Shown one piece after another: positions 1 through 7,976 of a DNA stretch of 64,000 nucleotides. The translations under genes were made by a program, and so were the position numbers. Numbering within the stretch: the stretch's first letter is position 1; every line of letters starts with the position of its first letter. The notes under the pieces are model-generated. The model was not told the origin of the DNA and searched no databases. It was given only the letters and a program-made list of their open reading frames with translations. The DNA comes from Labilibacter marinus (lineage in GTDB: Bacteria; Bacteroidota; Bacteroidia; Bacteroidales; Marinilabiliaceae), in contig NZ_LXYE02000020.1 of assembly GCF_001659685.2 (NCBI RefSeq), forward strand, positions 62,001 through 126,000. Direction: 5' to 3'.

Positions 1-1054
1 CGGCAGGTTTCACTATTTCAGCAGCTCCATACTTTTTGCTGGCAATAATACCAGCACCAAAACTCATTCCTCCATGCGTTAATGTAGGACCATCTTCAAC
101 CACCAACACTCTTTTTCCAGTAATTAAAGAAGCATCCTCTACTTCTACTGGCGAAGCTGCCTCAACAATAGTTGCCTTTGGATTTATAGCTATAATATTC
201 GAACGTAATTGATTTACATCATCTGCATTGGCACTATCTATTTTATTGATGATAATTACGTCCGACATTCTAATATTAGTCTCACTAGGATAATAACTTC
301 CCTCATCTCCTACCCTATGTGGATCTGCAACCGTTATCATTAAATCAGGTTTGTAAAAAGGCATATCATTATTTCCTCCATCCCAAACAATTACATCGCA
401 GCCTTTTTCATCATCCTCAGCTTCGCGTAAAATATCATGATAATCAACACCCGAATAAATCACATTTCCCTGCTTAATATGTGGTTCATACTCTTCCATT
501 TCCTCAATGGTACAGTTATTTTTTTGCAAATCAAGAACCGATGAATAACGTTGAACAATCTGATCTTTTAAATTGCCATAAGGCATAGGATGACGAATAA
601 CCACCACTTTTTTTCCTTTGCTCTTCAGGTATTCAGCAACCTTTAATGAAGTTTGACTTTTCCCACAACCTGTTCGCGTAGCACAAACGGCTACCACAGG
701 TTTTAAACTGTTGAGCATGGTATTTTTAGGACCTAACAACCTAAAGTCAGCACCTGCCGCCTGAACAACAGAAGCCAAACTCATCAATCTTTTATAGGAA
801 ACATCGCTATACGAAAAAACACAAACATCCACGTTTAGCTTTTTAATCAAGTAAGGCAAATCCTCTTCTTTTAAAATAGAAATACCGTAAGGGTAGTGCT
901 TACCTGTTAATTCAATAGGATAATTTCTATCTGCTATATCAGGAATTTGAGTAGCCGTAAAAGCAACTACTTTATAATCATGATTATTTTTAAAATATAC
1001 ATTGAAGTTATGAAAATCGCGTCCAGCGGCACCTAGTATTATTACATTTTTCAT
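1..1054 (-). CDS. GTPase of the cyclic 2,3-diphosphoglycerate synthetase-like family (3' end cut by window edge)
   Basis: The reverse strand is open from an ATG at 1052-1054 to the left edge, giving about 351 residues without a stop. The protein begins MKNVIILGAAGRDFHNF. A P-loop-like ATRTGCGKSQTS lies near residue 125, and further on are VIVWDGGNND, a DLMITVADPHR segment and an INKID segment typical of G-domain base recognition. This arrangement matches Bacteroidota proteins annotated as GTPases or cyclic 2,3-diphosphoglycerate synthetase-like. The real substrate in bacteria is not established, and no partner gene is adjacent. The missing C-terminus is outside the window. The family assignment is fairly sure and the function is not. 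Confidence 0.8.
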   Translation of the reverse strand, partial: MKNVIILGAAGRDFHNFNVYFKNNHDYKVVAFTATQIPDIADRNYPIELTGKHYPYGISILKEEDLPYLIKKLNVDVCVFSYSDVSYKRLMSLASVVQAAGADFRLLGPKNTMLNSLKPVVAVCATRTGCGKSQTSLKVAEYLKSKGKKVVVIRHPMPYGNLKDQIVQRYSSVLDLQKNNCTIEEMEEYEPHIKQGNVIYSGVDYHDILREAEDDEKGCDVIVWDGGNNDMPFYKPDLMITVADPHRVGDEGSYYPSETNIRMSDVIIINKIDSANADDVNQLRSNIIAINPKATIVEAASPVEVEDASLITGKRVLVVEDGPTLTHGGMSFGAGIIASKKYGAAEIVKPA

Positions 1055-1112
1055 CTGCTTAAATTTTATTTCTTTTGGCCAGATGGAACTCGCCATAATG
1101 GTGATCTTCCGA

Positions 1113-1128
1113 TGCCTGATGGCAGGCA
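1113..1128. repeat. Short GC-rich hairpin in the 1055-1281 intergenic gap
   Basis: TGCCTG-ATGG-CAGGCA forms a perfect 6-bp stem with a 4-base loop, more GC-rich than its surroundings. It lies in the 227-bp gap between divergently transcribed genes and has no T-run right after it. It could be a dispersed palindromic unit or a minor structural element. Copy number elsewhere in the genome cannot be seen here. Confidence 0.35.
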
Positions 1129-1281
1129 GGTAAGAAAAGCTGTCTTGCGGCTCGTTTCATTGGTTGGGGCTTTTTATTTTCAACACATAAAGTAAATGAA
1201 TTTATTGTAAGCTTATCTATTTCTTTAAGCAAAAATTACATTCGCAGGTAAGAAAATCAGCTATATTGGTAACTTTACACT

Positions 1282-1878
1282 ATGAATTTTCTGGCACATA
1301 TATATTTATCTGGCAAACCCAGCCCTTTAATGATTGGCAATTTTATAGCCGATTATGTAAAAGGTAAACAGTTGGAACGTTATACTCCAGAAATTCAGCA
1401 AGGTATTCGTTTGCACCGTAAAATAGATGCTTTTACGGATAAGCACGAGATTGTAAAAAGAAGCACTGCTCGCTTTAAACCTTGCTATCAACGATATGCT
1501 TCTGTAGTGATTGATGTTGTTTACGACCATTATCTGGCTAAATTTTGGAACAATTATTCTGATGCTGAATTAAACCAATATGTTACCGAAGTACATAATT
1601 ACTTTCTGAAGCATTATTTTACTTTGCCCAATCGGGTTAAAGGCTTTTTGCCTTTTTTAATCAAAAGTAGACGATTGGAAACCTACAAACACATGTGGGG
1701 CATTGAGCGCTCTTTAGCGATCATGGCCAACCACAGCTCTCTACCGGCAAAATCAGACTGTGCTATTAAAGTCATGGAGGAGCAATACGATGAAATACAT
1801 CATGAATTTGATGCCTTTTTTGTTGATATGAGAAATATGGTTCAATCTGAAATAGCTACACTAGCCACTGACCTTTAA
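1282..1878 (+). CDS. ACP phosphodiesterase family protein (DUF479/AcpH-like)
   Basis: This 198-residue soluble protein starts MNFLAHIYLSG and matches the PF04336 family in length and motifs. His6, Asp24, His45, Asp49 and Asp53 (in HRKIDAFTD) fit the HD-like metal site of AcpH. E. coli AcpH removes 4'-phosphopantetheine from acyl carrier protein. In Bacteroidota the activity is inferred only, and the family is widespread there. The ATG at 1282 gives the normal N-terminus. Its last 23 bases overlap the 3' end of prmC on the other strand, so the two genes converge with no room for a terminator between them. Confidence 0.85.
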   Translation: MNFLAHIYLSGKPSPLMIGNFIADYVKGKQLERYTPEIQQGIRLHRKIDAFTDKHEIVKRSTARFKPCYQRYASVVIDVVYDHYLAKFWNNYSDAELNQYVTEVHNYFLKHYFTLPNRVKGFLPFLIKSRRLETYKHMWGIERSLAIMANHSSLPAKSDCAIKVMEEQYDEIHHEFDAFFVDMRNMVQSEIATLATDL

Positions 1879-2719
1879 CCATCCTATCTTTGCCAAATAA
1901 ATCTTTACGCAATTGTATATTTTTAAACCCTAACGAAATCATTAGGTCGCAAGTTTCCTGACCTAAACCCTCGTTTATCTCAAAATAAAGTAAGCCTCCA
2001 TTTTTTAATAGCTTTGTAGCTAACTGACTAATTTTTCTGTAAAAAATAAGCGGATCCTGATCGCTCACAAACAAAGCCAAATGTGGTTCAAATTCTAATA
2101 CATTATCCTGCATCAAATCCTTCTCAAGCTCGCGAATATAAGGAGGATTGCTAACCACAACATCCAATTGCAATGACGATTCAATATCCGATTTTAAGAC
2201 ATCTTGTAATTTGAAATTAACCTTTGTGTCATTTAGTACAGCATTCTGTTTTGCAACATTCAAGGCTTCTTCCGAAATATCCCAAGCGCTCACTTCGGCT
2301 TCGGCAATATTCTTTTTTAAGCAAATGGGAATACAACCAGAACCTGTACCAATATCAAGAATATTTGGCTTTGTTAGCTTGTTATCCTCAATAATCCATT
2401 GCACTAATTCCTCTGTTTCTGGACGAGGAATTAATACATGCTCATTCACCTGAAAAGTTAGACCATAAAACTCTGTATTTCCAATAATTTGCTGAATGGG
2501 TTTATGTTGTTTAAGTTGCGATAGTGCTTCCTCACAAAACAATTGCTGTTCCTCATTCAATACTTGGTCATCCTTGGTTATTAAATCAACTTTTGAAAAC
2601 CCCAGAACATGCTCAAAAATAATCCAAACGAAATTTCGAATCTCCTCCACAGGATAAAATCCTTTTAATTCAGCTTTAAACTTATTCGAAACCTCTTTAA
2701 CCGTGCTAAGTGCAATCAT
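1856..2719 (-). CDS. prmC: Peptide chain release factor N5-glutamine methyltransferase PrmC
   Basis: This 287-residue protein has an N-terminal helical domain (about 1-75), an RPETE motif at 99-103, the SAM-binding motif DIGTGSGC at 122-129 and the signature NPPY at 191-194. PrmC methylates the glutamine of the GGQ motif in release factors RF1 and RF2 and so supports peptide release in the cytoplasm. The length is normal. The gene is divergent from ribD and its tail overlaps the DUF479 gene. A -7-like element lies 27-34 bp upstream of the ATG. The assignment is very secure. Confidence 0.95.
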   Translation of the reverse strand: MIALSTVKEVSNKFKAELKGFYPVEEIRNFVWIIFEHVLGFSKVDLITKDDQVLNEEQQLFCEEALSQLKQHKPIQQIIGNTEFYGLTFQVNEHVLIPRPETEELVQWIIEDNKLTKPNILDIGTGSGCIPICLKKNIAEAEVSAWDISEEALNVAKQNAVLNDTKVNFKLQDVLKSDIESSLQLDVVVSNPPYIRELEKDLMQDNVLEFEPHLALFVSDQDPLIFYRKISQLATKLLKNGGLLYFEINEGLGQETCDLMISLGFKNIQLRKDLFGKDRMVKGQWLV

Positions 2720-2745
2720 TTACATGTATTATTTTTGTGATGCAG

Positions 2746-2753
2746 CAAAATTA
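2746..2753 (-). promoter_or_regulatory. Candidate -7 promoter element for prmC
   Basis: Read on the minus strand this is TAATTTTG, matching the Bacteroidota TAnnTTTG -7 consensus, 27 bp upstream of the prmC start. No convincing -33 TTG lies at 17-23 bp, so the call rests on one half only. Confidence 0.35.
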
Positions 2754-2833
2754 ACCATTTTTGTATAAGATTGGTCCATTTCAGAGATGAGCTTATTTTG
2801 TATCTCTATTAAAATTGGAAGGATAGCAGAACT

Positions 2834-3880
2834 ATGGATAAAAAATACATGCAACGCTGCCTCGACTTGGCAAAAATTGGTCTAGGAAACACCTACTCAA
2901 ACCCAATGGTGGGCTCAGTTATTGTGCACCAAGGCAAAATAATTGGAGAAGGTTTTCATCATAAAGCAGGTGAACCACATGCAGAAGTTAATGCTGTAAA
3001 CTCTGTTAAGGATAAATCTTTACTTACGGAATCTACCTTATATGTAAACCTAGAGCCTTGTGCACACTTTGGCAAAACACCTCCATGTTCGCTTCTGATA
3101 AAAGAAAGTAAAATACCCAAAGTGGTTATTGGTTGCACAGATACTTTTTCGAAGGTGGCAGGTAAGGGTATTGAAATGCTGAAAGAAGCAGGTGTTGATA
3201 TTACGGTAGGTGTATTGGAGGAAGAAAGCCGAGAATTAAATAAGCGCTTTTTTACCTTTCATGAAAAGAAACGACCCTATGTAATTCTTAAGTGGGCGCA
3301 AACCTTAGATGGTTTTATCGATATGGATAGAACAGAAGAAAACTATGGTCAGCCCACATGGATAACCAATGATTTTGCTAAAAAATTAGTGCATAAATGG
3401 CGTAGCGAAGAGCAGTCTATTTTAGTAGGAACCAATACGGCCATCAAAGACAATCCTTCTTTAACTACCCGAGAATGGTCAGGCAATAATCCTACCCGAA
3501 TTTTAATTGATCGTCAAGGTAGAGTTCCTGAGTCGCATCACCTTTTTGATGGATCAGTTAACACCATTGTTTTTACCGAACAAGAGAAGGTTGATAAAGA
3601 AAACCTGCAATACATTAAGATAAACTTTAACGAGAATATTATTACCCAAATACTCCAAGAGCTTTATAAAGCCAACTTACAATCTGTAATTATTGAGGGA
3701 GGTAAACAAGTATTACAAAGTTTTATTGATAGTAACTATTGGGATGAAGCTCGTGTATTTATAGGTGATAAACTATTTGGGAAAGGAGTAGATGCACCAA
3801 GTGTTAATGCCGAAATACAGATTCAGGAAGAGGTTGGAAACAGTAAATTATGCTTTTACAGGAATAATGGAGCAAAATAG
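2834..3880 (+). CDS. ribD: Bifunctional riboflavin biosynthesis deaminase/reductase RibD
   Basis: This 348-residue protein has an N-terminal cytidine-deaminase-like domain (1-145) with the zinc ligands His49, Cys76 and Cys85 and catalytic Glu51 (HAE, PCAHFGKTPPC). It is followed by a reductase domain from about 147 (LKWAQTLDGFID, IIEGG). It deaminates and then reduces the pyrimidine intermediate made by GTP cyclohydrolase II. No FMN-riboswitch-like structure was recognised in the 114-bp upstream gap. The other riboflavin gene in the window, ribF, is 36 kb away. The gene is complete and of usual length, and cls follows 60 bp downstream. Confidence 0.95.
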   Translation: MDKKYMQRCLDLAKIGLGNTYSNPMVGSVIVHQGKIIGEGFHHKAGEPHAEVNAVNSVKDKSLLTESTLYVNLEPCAHFGKTPPCSLLIKESKIPKVVIGCTDTFSKVAGKGIEMLKEAGVDITVGVLEEESRELNKRFFTFHEKKRPYVILKWAQTLDGFIDMDRTEENYGQPTWITNDFAKKLVHKWRSEEQSILVGTNTAIKDNPSLTTREWSGNNPTRILIDRQGRVPESHHLFDGSVNTIVFTEQEKVDKENLQYIKINFNENIITQILQELYKANLQSVIIEGGKQVLQSFIDSNYWDEARVFIGDKLFGKGVDAPSVNAEIQIQEEVGNSKLCFYRNNGAK

Positions 3881-3939
3881 TATGTTTTTTAAATGCGAAA
3901 CTCTATTTTTAGGCAAAGCGAATACTTAAACTCTATTTT

Positions 3940-5403
3940 ATGTGGTGGAATGAAAACTGGGATTCACTCGTTTACACCTTTCTGATAACATCTTATATCA
4001 TCTCCATTTTTGTGGTGATTGGAGTGATGATTCTTGAAAATCGCAGCCCATTAAAATCGCTATCATGGATATTGGTTCTGCTGCTATTACCTATACTTGG
4101 TGGCGTACTATACTTATTTTTTGGCCAAAACCTCAGAAAGGAGAAAATCATTCGTCGTAAAGGACTTAAAAACCATGAGTATCTGCAGAACCTAGCCAAT
4201 TCACAAACCAAGAAACTGGCTGAGCTTCACGGAGAACATGGCGATATAGTAGAAGAGAAAAAACGTATTATTCAATTACAATTAAATAATAGCCATTCGG
4301 TAATCACTTCAGGTAATAAGTTAGAATTATATAACGATAGCAAAACCAAGTTTGACTCCTTATTTGAGGAATTAAGAAAAGCTAAACACTTTATTCATCT
4401 ACAATATTACATCATTGAAAAAGATGAAGTAGGAATGAAACTAAGAGATATTTTAGTTCAGAAAGCAAAAGAAGGAGTTGAAGTAAGAGTAATTGTTGAT
4501 GATGTTGGCTCTTGGAATATAAAGAAAAAAGATTTCGAGAACTTGCGTAAACAAGGCGTTCATATTTACCCCTTTTTAAAGGTGATGTTTCCTGCTTTTA
4601 CCAGCAAGCTGAATTATCGAAACCATAGAAAAATAGTGGTTATTGATGGATTAGTAGGTTTTGTTGGTGGTGTAAACGTAGCCGACAGGTATATTCATGG
4701 TAGTCCTGAATACGGTATTTGGCGCGATACCCATTTGAAAATTGAGGGTGATGCAGTCAACAATTTACAAACTATTTTTTCTATCGATTGGTATTTTGTG
4801 AGTCAAGTTGAATTGGCCGATAAAAAATATTACCCAAGCAAAGATGCCCTTGGAGACAAGATAGTACAAGTTAGTTCTAGTGGACCAGATACCGATTGGC
4901 CAGGCATTATGATGGGCTTTTTTAAGTTGATTACCACCGCTAAAAAATATGTATACATTGCCTCGCCTTATTTTATGCCCAACGAAAGTGTTCTGATGGC
5001 TTTAAAAACTGCGGCTATGGGTGGAGTGGATGTGCGTATCATTATCCCTGAAAAATCAGATGCTTACATCACAAAACTATCATCCATGTCGTATCTAAAG
5101 GAAATGATGCAGACCGGCGTTAAGTTTTACTTTTATCAGAAAGGATTTATCCATAGTAAGGTGATTGTTTCGGATGATATGATTGCTTCGGTAGGTTCAG
5201 CCAATATGGATTTCAGGAGCTTTGAGCAAAACTTTGAAGTAACCGCTTTTGTGTACGATAAAGAATTTGCCATACAAGTTAAAGAATCGTTTATTGAGGA
5301 TTTTGCAGACAGTAGACGTGTAATCCTTTCGGAATGGCGCAAACGACCTTTAAAGCAAAAAGCCAAAGAATCACTGGCCAGGTTGCTAAGCCCGCTGTTG
5401 TAG
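3940..5403 (+). CDS. cls: Cardiolipin synthase (two PLD domains)
   Basis: This 487-residue membrane enzyme has two N-terminal transmembrane helices (about 12-32 and 41-61, the PLDc_N domain) and two phospholipase-D HKD motifs: His229/Lys231/Asp236 followed by GGVN, and His405/Lys407/Asp412 followed by GSANMD. It joins phosphatidylglycerol molecules, or phosphatidylglycerol and another phospholipid, into cardiolipin at the inner membrane. Its stop codon abuts the stop codon of the convergent LysR gene with no spacer. It is probably expressed separately from ribD or as its second cistron (60-bp gap). The assignment is secure. The ClsA/B/C-type substrate preference is not resolved by sequence. 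Confidence 0.93.
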   Translation: MWWNENWDSLVYTFLITSYIISIFVVIGVMILENRSPLKSLSWILVLLLLPILGGVLYLFFGQNLRKEKIIRRKGLKNHEYLQNLANSQTKKLAELHGEHGDIVEEKKRIIQLQLNNSHSVITSGNKLELYNDSKTKFDSLFEELRKAKHFIHLQYYIIEKDEVGMKLRDILVQKAKEGVEVRVIVDDVGSWNIKKKDFENLRKQGVHIYPFLKVMFPAFTSKLNYRNHRKIVVIDGLVGFVGGVNVADRYIHGSPEYGIWRDTHLKIEGDAVNNLQTIFSIDWYFVSQVELADKKYYPSKDALGDKIVQVSSSGPDTDWPGIMMGFFKLITTAKKYVYIASPYFMPNESVLMALKTAAMGGVDVRIIIPEKSDAYITKLSSMSYLKEMMQTGVKFYFYQKGFIHSKVIVSDDMIASVGSANMDFRSFEQNFEVTAFVYDKEFAIQVKESFIEDFADSRRVILSEWRKRPLKQKAKESLARLLSPLL

Positions 5404-6279
5404 CTAATTTTCTTTCAGCAAATAACTTTGAATAAACTCGGTTACTTCCGAAACTTCACCTTTAGGCGTAGCCAAAACTACATCGGTACTTAAGGTGGTA
5501 TCTAATTCAACAAAGGACAGCTCTGGATAAATATGGCTTCGTTGTATACTCGATGGCACTATGGAAACACCCAATCCATTTCGCACTAATTGAATGATAG
5601 AATTAATATTGTTTGATTCGTGTACAACATTTGGAATAAACCCATACTTAGAACATATCTCCATTAAAGATTGATAATACGATGGAGCGTAATCTTTATT
5701 ATAAAACACAAAAACCTCATCTTTCAGATGCTTTAAATCTTCTGCTTTTTCCGTAGAGATATTCCGTTTATTATACACTAGAGCATACGAATCCTTATAC
5801 CACAATTGTGTATCTATATGGGTAGATATTACAGGAGCCCTTAAAATCCCTAAATCAACTTTATGTTGTTCCAACGCGCTTATCTGTTTGTTTGTGGATG
5901 TTTCGTATAGTTTAATATTCAGGTAAGGATATTTCTTGATCAAATGCTGCACCAGACTCGTAATAGTTTTCGAAAAAGTAGAGCTAATATATGCAATCCG
6001 ATATTCACCGCTTACGTTTTCCGAAATCTTTCGGGTTTTTAAAACTATAGCTTCTAGTTTTTGTATTTGCAAAGTTATTTGCTCCTTAAAATACAACCCA
6101 GCTTCCGTTAAAGCCACCTTTTTATTATTGCGCTCAAATAATTGAGCTCCAATTTCATTTTCCAGTTCTTTAATCTGTCTACTCAATGGTGGCTGAGAAA
6201 TATAAAGCCTTTCAGCAGCCTTAGTAAAGTTGAGTTCTTCGGCAACAGCCAAAAAGTATTTTAGGTGACGTAATTCCAT
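5404..6279 (-). CDS. LysR-family transcriptional regulator
   Basis: This is a 291-residue protein with the LysR winged-HTH at residues 1-60 (AVAEELNFTKAAERLYISQ, PLSRQIKELE) and a LysR substrate-binding domain from about 90 to the end. It is divergent from the methyltransferase at 6381, with a 101-bp shared control region that contains an ATAC-N7-GTAT box right before its own ATG. LysR proteins usually autoregulate and control the divergent neighbour, so the methyltransferase/creatininase pair is the likely target. The ligand is unknown. Confidence 0.92.
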   Translation of the reverse strand: MELRHLKYFLAVAEELNFTKAAERLYISQPPLSRQIKELENEIGAQLFERNNKKVALTEAGLYFKEQITLQIQKLEAIVLKTRKISENVSGEYRIAYISSTFSKTITSLVQHLIKKYPYLNIKLYETSTNKQISALEQHKVDLGILRAPVISTHIDTQLWYKDSYALVYNKRNISTEKAEDLKHLKDEVFVFYNKDYAPSYYQSLMEICSKYGFIPNVVHESNNINSIIQLVRNGLGVSIVPSSIQRSHIYPELSFVELDTTLSTDVVLATPKGEVSEVTEFIQSYLLKEN

Positions 6280-6282
6280 ATT

Positions 6283-6297
6283 ATACTCATAAGGTAT
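6283..6297. promoter_or_regulatory. Candidate LysR-type operator (T-N11-A box)
   Basis: ATAC-TCATAAG-GTAT is an interrupted palindrome with the T-N11-A spacing of LysR-type operators. It sits 4 bp upstream of the LysR gene start, in the divergent control region. Position fits autorepression plus control of the methyltransferase. It is only a 4+4 bp match, so chance occurrence is possible. Confidence 0.45.
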
Positions 6298-6342
6298 TAA
6301 TAATTGACAAAATAAGTCTTTTTAACTCATTATACGAATCTA

Positions 6343-6350
6343 TACTTTTG
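6343..6350 (+). promoter_or_regulatory. Candidate -7 element for the methyltransferase/creatininase pair
   Basis: TACTTTTG matches TAnnTTTG and lies 30 bp upstream of the ATG at 6381. No good -33 TTG is found at normal spacing, which would suit a promoter needing the LysR activator. Confidence 0.45.
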
Positions 6351-6380
6351 AAATAGTATCCATCACTTAAAAACTAAAGG

Positions 6381-7088
6381 ATGAAAAAATCGAGCGTACA
6401 AGAAATTAAGGAACGTTTTGACCATGATGTAGAGCGTTTCTCAGAATTAAACACAGGGCAAGCAACTACAATAGATGCTACGGTTTCACTTGAACTATTA
6501 ACCGAAGCAGCTAAACGGATTAAACCTGATGCCACTAATTTATTAGATATTGGATGCGGAGCTGGAAATTACACCTTAAAAATGCTAAGTAAAATTCCTC
6601 ACTTAAATTGCACCTTAATAGACTTAAGTCAAGCCATGTTAAACAGAGCACAGGAAAGAGTATCTCCGCTAACCAATACGCAGGTAAGCTGTATTCAATC
6701 AGACATTAGAGAGCTTAAATTGTCCGAAAATAAATATGATATCATATTAGCGGGAGCTGTATTACACCACTTACGTGATGACAACGATTGGGAAAATTCT
6801 TTTAGAAAATTGTATGCATTGTTAAAACCAGGAGGTTGTTTGATGATTTCAGATTTGATTATTCAGGAAAGTGATGCCATAACCACATATACCTGGTTTA
6901 GGTATGGTGATTATTTAGAGGATTTGAAAGATAAGGCCTATAGAGATTTGGTTTTTAATTACATTGAAAAGGAAGATACCCCTAGATCCATGACCTATCA
7001 ATTAGATTTAATGAAAAAAGTTGGTTTTAGAACAACTGATATATTGCATAAGAACATGTGCTTTGGGGCATTTGGGGGTATTAAATAA
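6381..7088 (+). CDS. Class I SAM-dependent methyltransferase
   Basis: This 235-residue soluble protein has motif I LDIGCGAGNYT near residues 54-64, an LIDLSQAM acidic segment, and VLHHL plus LLKPGG as motifs III-IV. It is of the small-molecule (methyltransf_11/25) type, and the substrate cannot be named. The creatininase-like gene follows closely, so they are probably co-transcribed, and the divergent LysR gene is the likely regulator. The N-terminus (residues 1-50) is helical and typical of this subfamily. Confidence 0.85.
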   Translation: MKKSSVQEIKERFDHDVERFSELNTGQATTIDATVSLELLTEAAKRIKPDATNLLDIGCGAGNYTLKMLSKIPHLNCTLIDLSQAMLNRAQERVSPLTNTQVSCIQSDIRELKLSENKYDIILAGAVLHHLRDDNDWENSFRKLYALLKPGGCLMISDLIIQESDAITTYTWFRYGDYLEDLKDKAYRDLVFNYIEKEDTPRSMTYQLDLMKKVGFRTTDILHKNMCFGAFGGIK

Positions 7089-7108
7089 TTTTGAACAACA
7101 GACAAAAT

Positions 7109-7960
7109 ATGACAAACATGAACAAGCAAAAAATTCCCTTTTTCATCTCTCTTATTCTCTTAATATTTACAAGTAATGGAGTAAGCCAAACAACAGATAA
7201 AAGATCATTATTTTTAGAAGAATTAACCTGGACAGAAGTTCAGGATTTTATAATTAATGAAGGTTCTTCCATTATAATACCTACGGGAGGTACGGAACAA
7301 AACGGGCCACATATGGTGCTCGGAAAGCATAATATTAGAGTAAAATATTTAGCCGATAGAATTGCTCAAGAACTGGGAGATGCGTTGGTAGCACCGACTA
7401 TTGCATATGTACCTGAAGGTAAAATAAACCCCGCGGAAGGCTGGATGAAATATCCTGGAACGATTAGCTTGCCCGAGGAGTATTTTATTAAACTTCTGGA
7501 GTACACTTGCCGAAGTTTAAACCAGCATGGCTTTGTAGATATCTTCTTAATAGGAGATAGTGGTGGCAATCAGAATGGATTGAAAACAGTTTCTACAATA
7601 TTGAATAAGGAATGGGCTAGTTCAGATACTAGAGTTCATTTTGTTTCAGAGTATTACGGAAAGCCATTTATGCAAGTGAATGATTCCTTAATTGCTGCTG
7701 GTTTTTCGCCTGAAACCGTAGGAGCTCATGCAAGTATTGTTGACGTTTCTTTAATGCTAGCCATTGATTCAAGTGGCGTAAGAAGAGACAAACTTAAATA
7801 TGCAGATTTAAGCAAAGAAGAAAAATTAGAGTTAGGCTTTTCAGGCGATCCATCTAAAGCAAGTATTAAAATTGGTGAGCAGATGATACATAAAACCATA
7901 AAAGCTAGCGTAGCTCAGATGAAAACTTTGAAGGTTAAAAACCGACTTAAAGAACAGTAG
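7109..7960 (+). CDS. Exported creatininase-family protein with altered metal ligands
   Basis: The fold signature is PTGGTEQNGPH followed by LGKHN, WMKYPGTISL, and later GDSGGNQ, as in the creatininase/MftE amidohydrolase family. The ATG at 7118 starts a clean signal peptide (MNKQKIPFFISLILLIF... ending VSQ), so the protein is probably periplasmic. The ATG at 7109 or a TTG at 7091 are alternative starts. Relative to Pseudomonas creatininase, the Glu is kept but His36, Asp45 and His120 correspond to Asn, His and Ser. The normal two-metal site therefore seems changed. It follows the methyltransferase gene closely. The reaction is unknown. Confidence 0.8.
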   Translation: MTNMNKQKIPFFISLILLIFTSNGVSQTTDKRSLFLEELTWTEVQDFIINEGSSIIIPTGGTEQNGPHMVLGKHNIRVKYLADRIAQELGDALVAPTIAYVPEGKINPAEGWMKYPGTISLPEEYFIKLLEYTCRSLNQHGFVDIFLIGDSGGNQNGLKTVSTILNKEWASSDTRVHFVSEYYGKPFMQVNDSLIAAGFSPETVGAHASIVDVSLMLAIDSSGVRRDKLKYADLSKEEKLELGFSGDPSKASIKIGEQMIHKTIKASVAQMKTLKVKNRLKEQ

Positions 7961-7976
7961 ATATAACCCCGAAAGC

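Noticed and set aside
2720-2833. Search for an FMN riboswitch before ribD.
   Set aside because: The gap is only 114 bp and shows none of the conserved multi-stem core.
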